Of a stretch of 38,411 nt of DNA, positions 8,156-16,096 are shown in pieces. Position 1 is the first letter of the stretch, and each line of letters starts with the position of its first letter. Both the position numbers and the translations under genes were made by a program. This stretch comes from an uncultured Prevotellaceae bacterium (GTDB taxonomy: Bacteria; Bacteroidota; Bacteroidia; Bacteroidales; Bacteroidaceae): positions 1 through 38,411 of the forward strand of contig OMWC01000045.1 of NCBI GenBank assembly GCA_900314655.1. The letters are read 5' to 3'. The notes below the pieces were generated by a model. That model saw only the letters and a list, made by a program, of their open reading frames with translations. It did no database searches and had not been told where the DNA came from.

Positions 8156-11100
8156 ATGAGAACTATTTCTATTTGGTTACTGATGGCCATGCTGGCAATG
8201 ACAGCGCAGGCACAAACCGCACCCGACTGGGAGAATCCCGCCGTGTTGGGCATTAACAAACTACCCTATCATGCCACGTTACAACTGCCTTCGAAATGGA
8301 AGGAGTGCAAGGAGATAGTCAGTCTCGACGGCGAGTGGCAATTCCATTGGAGCCGCAATCCCGAGGAAAGGCCTGTGGGCTTTGAGAGAGAGGACTATGA
8401 CGTAAGCCAATGGCACAAAATCAAGGTGCCGGGCAACTGGCAGACGCAGGGCTTCGGCACCCCCATCTATACCAATATAGAATACCCCTTTAAGCGCAAC
8501 CGTCCCAGTGTGACGAGTGAACCTCCACGTGACTGGACAGCCTACGAGAACCGAAACCCCGTGGGCTCGTATGTGACGTTCGTCAACGTGACCAAAGAGA
8601 TGCTCGCCAAGAACCTGATTCTTCACTTTGGTGGTGTTCATTCCGCCATGTATGTGTGGCTCAATGGGAAAAAAGTAGGCTATAGTCAGAACTCCATGTC
8701 GCCGGCAGAATTTGACGTGACAAGCTATCTGCGCGAAGGCATGAACAAACTTGCCGTAGAAGTGTATCGCTGGTCAGACGGCAGTTATCTGGAGGATCAG
8801 GACATGTGGCGCCTCTCAGGCATCTTCCGTGAGGTGCAGCTATGGGTGCGCCCGTTGGTGCATATAGCCGACTATCAGGTGACGGCTGTTCCGAACAACG
8901 ACTATAGCGAGGCGGAAGTATGCGCAAAGATAAGCATCTGCAACACCGGGAAGCGATATGCAAAGGTGTTCCCCGTATTTAAAATTGAAAAGAAAATAAA
9001 TAGCCAGTTACGCCCACTGGCAATCAATGCCGGCGACACCGTTTGCCAAATATATCATTACACTTTAAAGAATCCCCAATTATGGTCAGCCGAGAAACCG
9101 AACCTCTACCCTTTCAGCGTGGAATTGCAGGATAAAAAGAGGCAGGTCGTCGAGCATTTCGACTATCATCTGGGCGTGAAGCGCGTGGAATGTGTGGGTG
9201 AGGTGTTTAAGATTAACGGACGGAATGTGAAGCTGCGCGGCGTGAACCGCCACGACCACCATCCCGTAACGGGCCGCTACGTGGATGATGCCACCTACGA
9301 ACAGGATATCCGTCTGATGAAACAGGCCAACATCAACTTCCTGCGCACCTCGCATTATCCTGACCGCGAGTATATTTACGAACTCTGCGACCGCTGGGGC
9401 ATCTACGTGATGGATGAGGCCAACCAGGAATCTCACGGTTATGGCTATGCCAACGAAGAAATGGGACACGATGCCGCTTGGCGGGATGCCCATGTGGATC
9501 GTGCTGAATCGCTCGTAAAGCGCGACTACAACCATCCTTGTGTCATCCTCTGGAGCCTTGGCAATGAGGGAGGCATAGGTCCCAATATCCAGGCCATGCA
9601 TGACAAGGTTTGCGAGCTCGACTCAACACGTCTCCCCTTCTACGATTGCCATCCCCGTTATTCTGCTCTCCACGACCATGGCTATCCTTCGCCAGAAGAT
9701 CTACGCCGCGAGGCTGAGAAGGAAACGGAGAAACCGCTTATTGCCAGGGAGTATGCCCATGCTATGGGCAACTCTATGGGAAACCTGCAGGAGTACTGGG
9801 ATGTAATCTATTCAGACTCTAGTATTGCAGGTGCAGCCGTGTGGGACTGGGTAGACCAGGGACTCCTGAAAATGGATGGCGATATTAAATACTATGCTTA
9901 TGGTGGCGACTATGGAGACAAGCCTAACCTCGACGCTTTCTGCATCAACGGACTGCTGGCTCCTGACCGCACGCCGCATCCCCACTACTATGAGGTGCAG
10001 TATGTCTATCAGCCTTTGCAGTTCGTTCAGGAGGGCGATAGCATCCGTATCATCAACCGTGACTTTTTTACCGGCATCGACCACTATGAATACTATTGTG
10101 AGGTCTATCATAACGGGGAACTGGTCACCGGAGAACTTGCAAGAATAACAGGTGACAAATTCGGAATCCCCTATCCATTCTACCCCCACAACGAACCAGA
10201 ACTGATTCTGAATGTCTATGCCCGTCTGCGTCAGTCCACACCATGGGCAAAAGAGGGATTCGTCGTTGCCCGCGAACAGTTCATTCTCAAACCTGAAGAG
10301 TTTTGGTATGGTGTCAGCGAGGGGAATGCGAAGCCTGTGAAATCTGCAGAGGATATGGTATTTACAACAGATAACGGCTACGTCACCATCAACCATACCG
10401 GGGCTCTCAGCTCGTGGATTGTCGATGGCAAACAGATGCTGCAGGCTCCTTTGGAACCCTATTTCTGGAAACCCGAGAACGACAATCAGCACGCCGCTCA
10501 TTTTGCTGAGCGTATGGCTCCTTGGCGCGATGCAGCAGAGAATCGTACGGTAAAATCCATTCGTGTCAAGGACCATCAAGTGATTGTCGACATGACGCTG
10601 TCTGTAGGAGCCGAACTGACGTTGACATATACCGTAAAGAATGACGGACGTATCAGGGTGGATATGGACTACCGTCCTACGGCCACCGATATCCCTTTGA
10701 TTCCCAAATTCGGTATGCGTTTGCGCTTGCCTGCCGACATGACCCATATCGAATACTACGGTCGTGGCCCATGGGAGAACTATCCCGATCGTAAGCGTAG
10801 TGCATTCTTGGGGCGATATCAGATGCCACTTACTGAATTTGAGACGGAATACGTCCATCCGCAGGATAACGGCTGCAGGACAGACGTACGCTGGTTCTGT
10901 ATTTCAAACGGAGAAAAGACCCTTCGCATCGATGGCTTGCAGCCGCTCTGCATCCGTGCCTGGGACTATGGCGAAGAGAATCTGGAGGGAGTGCGTCATC
11001 CCCATGAAATCAATCGTGGACGCTTTGTCAATCTGAACATCGACCTCAATATTCATGGGGTGGGTGGCATCGACACATGGGGCAGGCGCACCTTGCCCCA

Positions 11101-11164
11101 GTACACCATCGACGGCAATAAGCATTATCGCTATGCCTTTATACTCAGTTGGCAAAACAATTAA
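8156..11164 (+). CDS. GH2 beta-galactosidase, exported, LacZ-type
   Basis: This 1002-aa protein has a signal peptide ending AQAQ. Domain order is that of long LacZ-like GH2 enzymes: N-terminal sugar-binding jelly roll (SLDGEWQFHW, VPGNWQTQGFGTPIYTNIEY), immunoglobulin-like domain, TIM barrel with GVNRHDHHPVTGRYVDD, acid/base Glu471 in WSLGNEGG and nucleophile Glu532 in REYAHAMGNS. A C-terminal domain with EYYGRGPWENYPDR is typical of the beta-galactosidase small-chain domain. It hydrolyses terminal beta-D-galactosides, probably in the periplasm. It is 10 bases after the GH29-GH43 gene and converges with the second GH29 gene. In this setting its galactose may be one exposed after fucose removal, for example in Fuc-Gal side chains. 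Confidence 0.92.
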   Translation: MRTISIWLLMAMLAMTAQAQTAPDWENPAVLGINKLPYHATLQLPSKWKECKEIVSLDGEWQFHWSRNPEERPVGFEREDYDVSQWHKIKVPGNWQTQGFGTPIYTNIEYPFKRNRPSVTSEPPRDWTAYENRNPVGSYVTFVNVTKEMLAKNLILHFGGVHSAMYVWLNGKKVGYSQNSMSPAEFDVTSYLREGMNKLAVEVYRWSDGSYLEDQDMWRLSGIFREVQLWVRPLVHIADYQVTAVPNNDYSEAEVCAKISICNTGKRYAKVFPVFKIEKKINSQLRPLAINAGDTVCQIYHYTLKNPQLWSAEKPNLYPFSVELQDKKRQVVEHFDYHLGVKRVECVGEVFKINGRNVKLRGVNRHDHHPVTGRYVDDATYEQDIRLMKQANINFLRTSHYPDREYIYELCDRWGIYVMDEANQESHGYGYANEEMGHDAAWRDAHVDRAESLVKRDYNHPCVILWSLGNEGGIGPNIQAMHDKVCELDSTRLPFYDCHPRYSALHDHGYPSPEDLRREAEKETEKPLIAREYAHAMGNSMGNLQEYWDVIYSDSSIAGAAVWDWVDQGLLKMDGDIKYYAYGGDYGDKPNLDAFCINGLLAPDRTPHPHYYEVQYVYQPLQFVQEGDSIRIINRDFFTGIDHYEYYCEVYHNGELVTGELARITGDKFGIPYPFYPHNEPELILNVYARLRQSTPWAKEGFVVAREQFILKPEEFWYGVSEGNAKPVKSAEDMVFTTDNGYVTINHTGALSSWIVDGKQMLQAPLEPYFWKPENDNQHAAHFAERMAPWRDAAENRTVKSIRVKDHQVIVDMTLSVGAELTLTYTVKNDGRIRVDMDYRPTATDIPLIPKFGMRLRLPADMTHIEYYGRGPWENYPDRKRSAFLGRYQMPLTEFETEYVHPQDNGCRTDVRWFCISNGEKTLRIDGLQPLCIRAWDYGEENLEGVRHPHEINRGRFVNLNIDLNIHGVGGIDTWGRRTLPQYTIDGNKHYRYAFILSWQNN

Positions 11165-11199
11165 GACATCATTCAATCATTTCGCAAATAGATTATGAA

Positions 11200-12822
11200 C
11201 TACAGGAATTTGTTTATTCTAAGCACAGGAACAATCTTGTTGCAGGGTTTGGGCAGATTGACTATAAGGCCTTCAGTCGTATGGCGGGTTTTCAGCTTGC
11301 CGTATCCCAATAGATAAACGCTGCTGATGTTCTTGTGCATATTCTTGTTGCCCTTAGCTAGCGACTTGATGGTTAGCTGCCCGTTCTCGGGCCATCCCAT
11401 AGCGGTGACGTAGAGGTATTTTGCGGTCTGATTGAATCGGATGTCGCGCCAGTCCATTCCAGCAAACTTGCTGTCGTTGAATCCCTGAGCATTGATCTTT
11501 ATGTCCTCCTCGGCCACAGGTCCCTCGCCGAAGCGCACCCATGGACGAGTGCCGAAGATGCTCTCGCCGTTAACAGTTATCCACGCCTCCAAATCATCGA
11601 GAATCTGCGATTCCTTCTCGTCGTAGGTGCCGTCTGCACGAAGAGGAACAGAGAGCAGCAGATTGCCGTTCTTCGACACGATATCGACCAGCTGCTTGAC
11701 CACTGTGGCTGCGCTTTTATAGCCGTTGCGCTCATATATGCTGGTGTTGTAGTGCCATCCGCCAATACAGTTGCACGTCTGCCAAGGCTCATCGATAATT
11801 TCGTTCGGAGCACCTCGCTCTACGTCCCATGTGAGTGCCTTGCGCTGCTCTTCGTTGAGAATCTTGCCGAAAACCACGGCACGGGGGTTCTTGTTGTAGA
11901 GATGGGTGGTGATGCGCAGTCCGCAGTCGCTCAGCGGATAGAAGGGCAGCACGGTGACATCGAAGTAGATAAGGTCGGGCTGATAGCGGTTGATGGCATC
12001 GAGGGTGCGGTCGTAGAAGTTGGTGACGAACTCCTGTGTCGGCGGGCATGCGCCATGGCTCCAGTCCCACTGGCTGTGGATGCGGCCATTGTCCCACGAT
12101 CCCTGGCTCATGGGGTGATGCTGCTGGTAGAGCTGCTGAGGGTCTAAGCCTTCCCACCATTTGCCTTTGCCGTCCTCCTTGATTAGGTTGCCGTCGTAGT
12201 AGACGCCAGCCTTATCTCCCTCCAGGTCGTAGCGCTGTGACGGCTCGTACCATGTCCATGCATGATCAGCATGGAACGAGATGCCTAGCGGCAGTCCGGC
12301 CTTTTTGGCTGCTGCTGCCCATTCAGCCAGCACGTCGCGCTTTGGACCGATGTTCTTCGAGTTCCACGGCTGATATTTCGAGTCCCAAAGGTCGTAGTTG
12401 TCGTGGTGGTTGCCAAGCACGAAAAAGTACTGTGCCCCGCAGCGCTTGTAGCGCTCCACAAGCTGCTCAGGATTCCACTTCTCGGCCTTGAACAGCGGCA
12501 GGATGTCCTTGAAGCCCACCTCCGACGGATGGCCGTAATGTTCCACGTGCCATTTGTACTCACGTGAACCTTCCATATACATCGAGCGAGCCATCCAGTC
12601 GCCTGAGCCCTCCACGCACTGGGGACCCCAGTGCGCCCAAATGCCGAACTTCGCATCGCGGAACCACTCTGGAGTCTTGTGTGTCTTCAGGCTCTCCCAC
12701 GTAGGTTGATACTGACCTGTCTGCATCTGCTCGTGCTGTTCAGAGACAGGAATCCGGTAGTCTTGTGCCATGGATGCGCTAACCATGCAGCCAAGGGCTA
12801 AAAGTAACAATGTCTGTTTCAT
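11200..12822 (-). CDS. GH29 alpha-L-fucosidase, exported
   Basis: This 540-aa protein has a signal peptide MKQTLLLLALGCMVSASMAQ. GH29 signatures are EWFRDAKFGIWAHWGPQCVE near the N-terminus, FFVLGNHHDNYDLWDSKY, and nucleophile Asp288 in DLIYFDVTVLPFYP. The GNLLLSVPLRADGTYDEKES segment is the usual end of the barrel, followed by a C-terminal beta-sandwich. It releases alpha-linked L-fucose. It differs in sequence from the GH29 domain of the fusion enzyme, so the two probably have different linkage or substrate preferences. It is on the opposite strand, converging with the GH2 gene with 35 bases between stops and no clear terminator there. It begins 44 bases downstream of the truncated sigma-like ORF. 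Confidence 0.92.
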   Translation of the reverse strand: MKQTLLLLALGCMVSASMAQDYRIPVSEQHEQMQTGQYQPTWESLKTHKTPEWFRDAKFGIWAHWGPQCVEGSGDWMARSMYMEGSREYKWHVEHYGHPSEVGFKDILPLFKAEKWNPEQLVERYKRCGAQYFFVLGNHHDNYDLWDSKYQPWNSKNIGPKRDVLAEWAAAAKKAGLPLGISFHADHAWTWYEPSQRYDLEGDKAGVYYDGNLIKEDGKGKWWEGLDPQQLYQQHHPMSQGSWDNGRIHSQWDWSHGACPPTQEFVTNFYDRTLDAINRYQPDLIYFDVTVLPFYPLSDCGLRITTHLYNKNPRAVVFGKILNEEQRKALTWDVERGAPNEIIDEPWQTCNCIGGWHYNTSIYERNGYKSAATVVKQLVDIVSKNGNLLLSVPLRADGTYDEKESQILDDLEAWITVNGESIFGTRPWVRFGEGPVAEEDIKINAQGFNDSKFAGMDWRDIRFNQTAKYLYVTAMGWPENGQLTIKSLAKGNKNMHKNISSVYLLGYGKLKTRHTTEGLIVNLPKPCNKIVPVLRINKFL

Positions 12823-12866
12823 GCGAGCAACAATATCAATTTTTTATTATGCCAACATCTTTGGCG

Positions 12867-12986
12867 TTATTTCGTCAAACGCACAATGTAAAATTCTTTT
12901 TGAGGCACTTTTTGCAGGCAATCCCACTTGTCTTGAAACTGCATGTAGGAGTTTTCCTCGTCGAAGAGTTCCCGGTCGATATTCAT
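12867..12986 (-). pseudogene. Truncated second copy of the sigma-like ORF (39 aa)
   Basis: It begins MNIDRELFDEENSYMQFQDK, matching the start of the ORF at 3886-4254, and then runs into unrelated sequence (after 12922) to a chance stop at 12867. The ATG is 6 bases after the nitroreductase stop, as in the other copy. This is the cassette-side break of direct repeat B. Confidence 0.7.
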
Positions 12987-13306
12987 CTTCTGTTACTTGA
13001 CAATCTTGTAATAATCCGGTTTGCGGGGCTTCGGGGAATGGCTGCCGCCTTCGGCCTCATAGCCGATGCTCAGGGCACCAATGCCCATCAGGTCTTCTTG
13101 GATTCCCATGTCACGGAGCAGCTGCCTTCCCTCCTTAGAGTCGAACATCTCACGCTCCCTGTGAATCCAGCAGGTGCCGAGTCCTATCTCATGGGCTGCC
13201 AGCATCATGGTCTGAAGGACGATGCTGCCGTCATAGACGGTTCCCATCACCTCGACGTTCATCTTCTTCAGACGTTCGATGAATGCAGGATTCTGCACGG
13301 CAACGA
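12922..13306. repeat. Direct repeat copy B (385 bp) at right edge of the carbohydrate cassette
   Basis: This is the partner of 4190-4589 in the same orientation. It lacks 15 bases (ACTGGCGATCCCTAT on the minus strand) that copy A keeps inside the nitroreductase frame. Beyond 13306 the nitroreductase gene continues intact. Before 12922 the sequence changes to the leader region of the GH29 gene. Confidence 0.85.
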
Positions 13307-13445
13307 TATGGGGATGCTGGGCACCCATGCTGGTGGGAGACCATGTTCCGGCTTCCAATACCTGGATGAGTTCGTCATCCTTGATCTGCTCGTTCCTGTA
13401 TTTGCGCACACTGCGGCGCGTCTTGATGCAATCGATAGTATTCAT
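12993..13445 (-). CDS. Nitroreductase-family protein, shortened (150 aa)
   Basis: The N-terminus MNTIDCIKTRRSVRKYRNEQ is the typical FMN-phosphate-binding start of nitroreductases, followed by EAGTWSPTSMGAQHPHIVAV and later MLAAHEIGLGTCWIHREREM. Usual members are about 165-180 aa. This one goes directly from EVMGT to VYDGS and so lacks about 25 residues that normally form a central strand and loop. The remnant copy at 4261-4589 has five more residues here (TGDPY), so this gene has suffered a further in-frame loss. The family reduces nitro compounds, quinones or flavins with NAD(P)H. Activity is doubtful. It lies downstream of a toxin-antitoxin pair on the same strand. Confidence 0.75.
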   Translation of the reverse strand: MNTIDCIKTRRSVRKYRNEQIKDDELIQVLEAGTWSPTSMGAQHPHIVAVQNPAFIERLKKMNVEVMGTVYDGSIVLQTMMLAAHEIGLGTCWIHREREMFDSKEGRQLLRDMGIQEDLMGIGALSIGYEAEGGSHSPKPRKPDYYKIVK

Positions 13446-13582
13446 GTCTTTTCAGAGTTGAATGGTATATTGTTCCTTGATGTCGCCATTGTCAATCTCG
13501 TTTGAGACTTCGGCGACTGTTTTTTCTTCACGTCTTTGCTTTCGGGCACAACTGCGTATGCCCGGGCATATTCCTGTTTCAT
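13442..13582 (-). pseudogene. Small ORF with probable frameshift at an A-run
   Basis: The ATG at 13582 gives MKQEYARAYAVVPESKDVKK, then after six A residues an unnatural tail that ends with ATGA overlap on the nitroreductase start. Shifting by one base at the A-run gives a far more protein-like tail, TVAEVSNEIDNGDIKEQYTI then QL and a stop. Either one A has been lost, or the run is a slippage site. No family is recognised. Confidence 0.35.
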
Positions 13583-13606
13583 GTCTTGTCGTTTGATTTA
13601 AATGGG

Positions 13607-13915
13607 TCACAAAATGTTGATGCTGATTCGGCGGCCAAGCCCCTCGAAGATCTTGAAGAGCGTGGAAACCTGTACGTCGGTATGGCCGTTCTCCACTCGG
13701 GAGATATAGGCCTTTTTCGTGCCGATCCGTGACGCAAGCTGCTCCTGGGTGAGTCCAGCCCTGAGGCGTTCCTCCTTCAGGCGCTCACCAATGATGAAGG
13801 CATCGCAGCCGTTCTCGAACTCCAGCCTTGACGGCGTACCTTCCTTACCGAAATCTTCCTCTATCAAATCCTCTATCGGTGTCAGATTCAACTGCTTCAT
13901 CTTTTCTCTATCCAT
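13607..13915 (-). CDS. HigA-like antitoxin, XRE-family helix-turn-helix
   Basis: This 102-aa protein has a C-terminal XRE/Cro-type domain from about residue 42 to 100: ERLKEERLRAGLTQEQLASR, IGTKKAYISRVENGHTDVQV, STLFKIFEGLGRRISINIL. The acidic N-terminal half (TPIEDLIEEDFGKEGTPSR) is suited to bind the toxin. The start overlaps the end of the upstream RelE/HigB-like toxin gene by 8 bases, so the order is toxin first and antitoxin second, as in HigBA systems. It should neutralise the toxin and repress the shared promoter near 14285-14316. The pair probably stabilises the integrase-bearing element. Confidence 0.85.
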   Translation of the reverse strand: MDREKMKQLNLTPIEDLIEEDFGKEGTPSRLEFENGCDAFIIGERLKEERLRAGLTQEQLASRIGTKKAYISRVENGHTDVQVSTLFKIFEGLGRRISINIL

Positions 13916-14273
13916 GGTCTTCGAGTTTTTTCTTATTGTCGAAATATTCTTTCATGATTCTCGTGGCTGTCTCAATCTCCTTGCGCGGGGTCTTCTGCGT
14001 CTTCTTCTGGAAACCGTTGAAGAGAATCACAAGGTTTCCTTCATCCATACAGCAGAAGATCCGGTAGATGTTTCCCTGGTCTTCCACCCGTATCTCAAAC
14101 AGGCCGGGTACACCCGATATGGACTTCAGGTAGGTCTGAGGTATGATATCCAGTGTCATGATGTAGACGAGTACCTGGTAGATCTTGTTGATGGTCTGCC
14201 GTCCGAGTGTCCGCTTGAACTTCTTGAAGTAGTCACCATAGACGGTGACCTGCCTCTTGAACTCTTTTTTCAT
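13908..14273 (-). CDS. RelE/HigB-family toxin (type II toxin-antitoxin)
   Basis: This 121-aa basic protein reads KKFKRTLGRQTINKIYQVLV near its start, GVPGLFEIRVEDQGNIYRIF in the centre and NLVILFNGFQKKTQKTPRKE in the C-terminal half. The last segment, with FxKKTxKTPxxEIxxA, is the hallmark of phage-derived Gp49-like/HigB toxins, mRNA interferases of the RelE fold. It is translated just ahead of the antitoxin with an 8-base overlap. A consensus promoter lies directly upstream. It looks intact. Confidence 0.85.
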   Translation of the reverse strand: MKKEFKRQVTVYGDYFKKFKRTLGRQTINKIYQVLVYIMTLDIIPQTYLKSISGVPGLFEIRVEDQGNIYRIFCCMDEGNLVILFNGFQKKTQKTPRKEIETATRIMKEYFDNKKKLEDHG

Positions 14274-14284
14274 TTTCTATTGTG

Positions 14285-14316
14285 CAAAGTTAACTAATTG
14301 GTTTACAATCTCCAAG
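14285..14316 (-). promoter_or_regulatory. Promoter of the toxin-antitoxin operon with palindromic operator
   Basis: On the minus strand there is a -33 TTG (14316-14314), a 20-base spacer and a -7 TAACTTTG (14292-14285), a full match to the Bacteroidota promoter pattern 12 bases before the toxin ATG. The spacer carries the near-palindrome AACTAATTGGTT (14292-14303), a likely antitoxin operator. Confidence 0.7.
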
Positions 14317-14357
14317 GATTTTGGGCAAAATCTTTCAATTCTGCCCAAAAATCCTTG
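14313..14357 (-). terminator. Strong hairpin downstream of the integrase
   Basis: CAAGGATTTTGGGCA (14313-14327) pairs with TGCCCAAAAATCCTTG (14342-14357), a 15-bp stem with one bulged base and a 14-base loop. It begins 11 bases after the integrase stop. There is no long T tail, but stem length suggests termination. Its distal arm contains the -33 element of the toxin-antitoxin promoter. Confidence 0.6.
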
Positions 14358-14367
14358 TGTTAATCCA

Positions 14368-15387
14368 TTATTCTATGAACTGGTTGAATTTCTTCATGGC
14401 CTCCATCTTGATTTCGTCTGCCACGTCGATATAGGGCTTCATGGCCTTGTAGTCACTATGGCCGGTCCATTTCATGACAATCTGAGGTGATATGCCCATG
14501 CCAAGTGCATTGCAGATGAAATTCCTTCTTCCCGTATGGGTACCGACCAGTTCATACTTGGGCTTCACGACATCGATACGCTCGTTACCCTTGTAATAGG
14601 TCTGACGTACTGGTTCGTTAAGTCCGGCAAGCTTGCACAGTTCGTGAAGATATTCATTCATCTTTTGGTTTGTGATGACAGGCAACGCCTTGTCGTTGGG
14701 AAATGAGAACTGTGCATACTTTTCCAGAATCGCCTTGCTATGGTCATTCAGTTCAATGCGGAGACTGTCATATGTCTTGATGGTCGTCACTTCTATGTAG
14801 TCCTTCTTCACATCGCATCGTTTTAGGTTATAAACGTCGGAATGCCGAAGTCCCGTGAAACAGCAGAACAAGAACACGTCTCTCACCCGGTAGAGGTATA
14901 GCTTGGTCTCTGGAATTTTGTACTTTTCAAGTTTTTCCAGTTCTGCCTTGGTAAGGAACACGACTTTCTTCTGCGTCTTCTTGAACTTGGGGCGGAATGT
15001 CTCGAAGCAGTTGTTCTGATGGAATCCCTTATGCAGGCTCCAACGGAGGAACCAGCGGAGAAATTCGAGACTCTTCTCTATCGTGGTATTCTTCATGTTC
15101 TTCACGTCACGGAGATATTCTATATAGCTTAGGATGCCTTCTTCGTCGAAGAAATCAAAATCATAGTCAAAGGTCTTCAGACCGAGCTTCCTTTTCCTTT
15201 CACGAAGACCTTTGAGATGGTTCCTCATTGCATGGAACTTCTCATACGTTGACTCCGTCCAGTTGTTCTGCCGTCCGCACTGTCTTTCAAACTCATGGGA
15301 AATCTCCCTGAATCCTAAAGAATTGTTAATTTTAGATATGCTGGCAGAGTCGTCTTTTTTGTTAATTAATGTTTTGACTGGGTTCAC
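14368..15387 (-). CDS. Tyrosine recombinase / site-specific integrase
   Basis: This protein of about 339 aa has a core-binding SAM-like domain (GRQNNWTESTYEKFHAMRNH, residues 38-57) and a catalytic domain with all active-site residues: Arg181 (TGLRHSD), Lys204 (TTIKTYDS), His284 and Arg287 (HTGRRNF), His310 (WTGHSDY) and Tyr319 (KPYIDVAD). It catalyses integration and excision of a mobile element. No ATG exists for this frame. GTG at 15387 is used here, but the frame stays open and protein-like to 15441 (PAPKFETSFSWGKFEVNP), so either a rarer start is used or the arm-binding N-terminus has been lost. A consensus promoter lies at 15480-15511. The attachment site is not identified; no tRNA gene is adjacent. 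Confidence 0.85.
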   Translation of the reverse strand: MNPVKTLINKKDDSASISKINNSLGFREISHEFERQCGRQNNWTESTYEKFHAMRNHLKGLRERKRKLGLKTFDYDFDFFDEEGILSYIEYLRDVKNMKNTTIEKSLEFLRWFLRWSLHKGFHQNNCFETFRPKFKKTQKKVVFLTKAELEKLEKYKIPETKLYLYRVRDVFLFCCFTGLRHSDVYNLKRCDVKKDYIEVTTIKTYDSLRIELNDHSKAILEKYAQFSFPNDKALPVITNQKMNEYLHELCKLAGLNEPVRQTYYKGNERIDVVKPKYELVGTHTGRRNFICNALGMGISPQIVMKWTGHSDYKAMKPYIDVADEIKMEAMKKFNQFIE

Positions 15388-15479
15388 TTCAAATTTGCCC
15401 CAGCTAAATGAGGTCTCGAACTTGGGTGCTGGGACAGGGCTTTAGAAATTTGTCCCCGAACCCTTGCTTGTTCTTCTTT

Positions 15480-15511
15480 CAAAGTTAGCAAGAGTTTCTC
15501 AATTATCCAAA
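15480..15511 (-). promoter_or_regulatory. Integrase promoter
   Basis: Minus strand: -33 TTTG (15511-15508), a 20-base spacer and -7 TAACTTTG (15487-15480). Transcription would begin near 15473, upstream of the open integrase frame. Confidence 0.65.
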
Positions 15512-15966
15512 TTACTTGCTGAGTAACAAGGGGTTGGACAATTCATGAAAAAAGAAAATGACTAGAAATTGTTAGAAAAGGTTCTTAAAGATAGCAAAAA
15601 CAAACCTTTTCTTGCCGATGTTTTCTACTACTTACCGAATACGGAAAACCAGCCTCTCTCTCCGCGAAAGGCGAACGATGTTCGCCTTTTTCGTGGAACA
15701 AAACGCTGACTTTCAACAAGTTAGCGTTTTTGTTTTGTTAAAAGAGCGAACTGTTCGCGTTTTTTTGCAGAGACGAAGCGTTCGCACTTCAGCGAAATCG
15801 TTCGCGCTTTTTGCGTTCACCATGTGATTTTAGCCATAAAGTTCGGCAAATTTACACAATTAAAAAGGCAAAATAATATTAACGTTATATAATTGACCCT
15901 TTCTGGGAAAGGTTCACTTCAATATTGATTAATCATATGCGTTTTAGGATTATGCAGACTTTGCCG
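15512..15966. other. Non-coding region with a cluster of GCGAAC/GTTCGC hairpins
   Basis: No gene is supported. Hairpins are AAAGGCGAAC-GAT-GTTCGCCTTT followed by TTC (15668-15690), AAAACGCTGACTT with AAGTTAGCGTTTT (15700-15730, one G-T pair), and two shorter GCGAA/TTCGC stems near 15745-15812, each followed by T-rich runs. The words GCGAA and TTCGC recur throughout. They could be tandem terminators, a structured RNA, or a recombination or attachment region of the adjacent integrase. A further small hairpin is CCTTTC-TGG-GAAAGG near 15898-15912. The 71-aa ORF across this region is a by-product of the repeats. Confidence 0.5.
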
Positions 15967-16096
15967 AAGTAGTTCTAATTCTTTTTGCCGGGGCTTGGTG
16001 ATCGGTACATCCGCATTTGCGCATTACACGCTTCTGTCGAACTAATTATGTCTAAAGCATAATGATACGCCTGTATTACTTGAATCTCAATTTGCC

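Noticed and set aside
9812..10858. 348-aa minus-strand ORF inside the GH2 gene
   Set aside because: It is an antisense shadow of a well-conserved GH2 catalytic region with no recognisable domain.
15668..15815. CRISPR array or integron attC array
   Set aside because: The repeats are hairpin words of uneven spacing, with no constant repeat and spacer lengths and no Cas genes or attC-type boxes.
15612..15827. 71-aa ORF across the hairpin cluster
   Set aside because: It is produced by translation of repeated GCGAAC hairpins, with no protein-like pattern.
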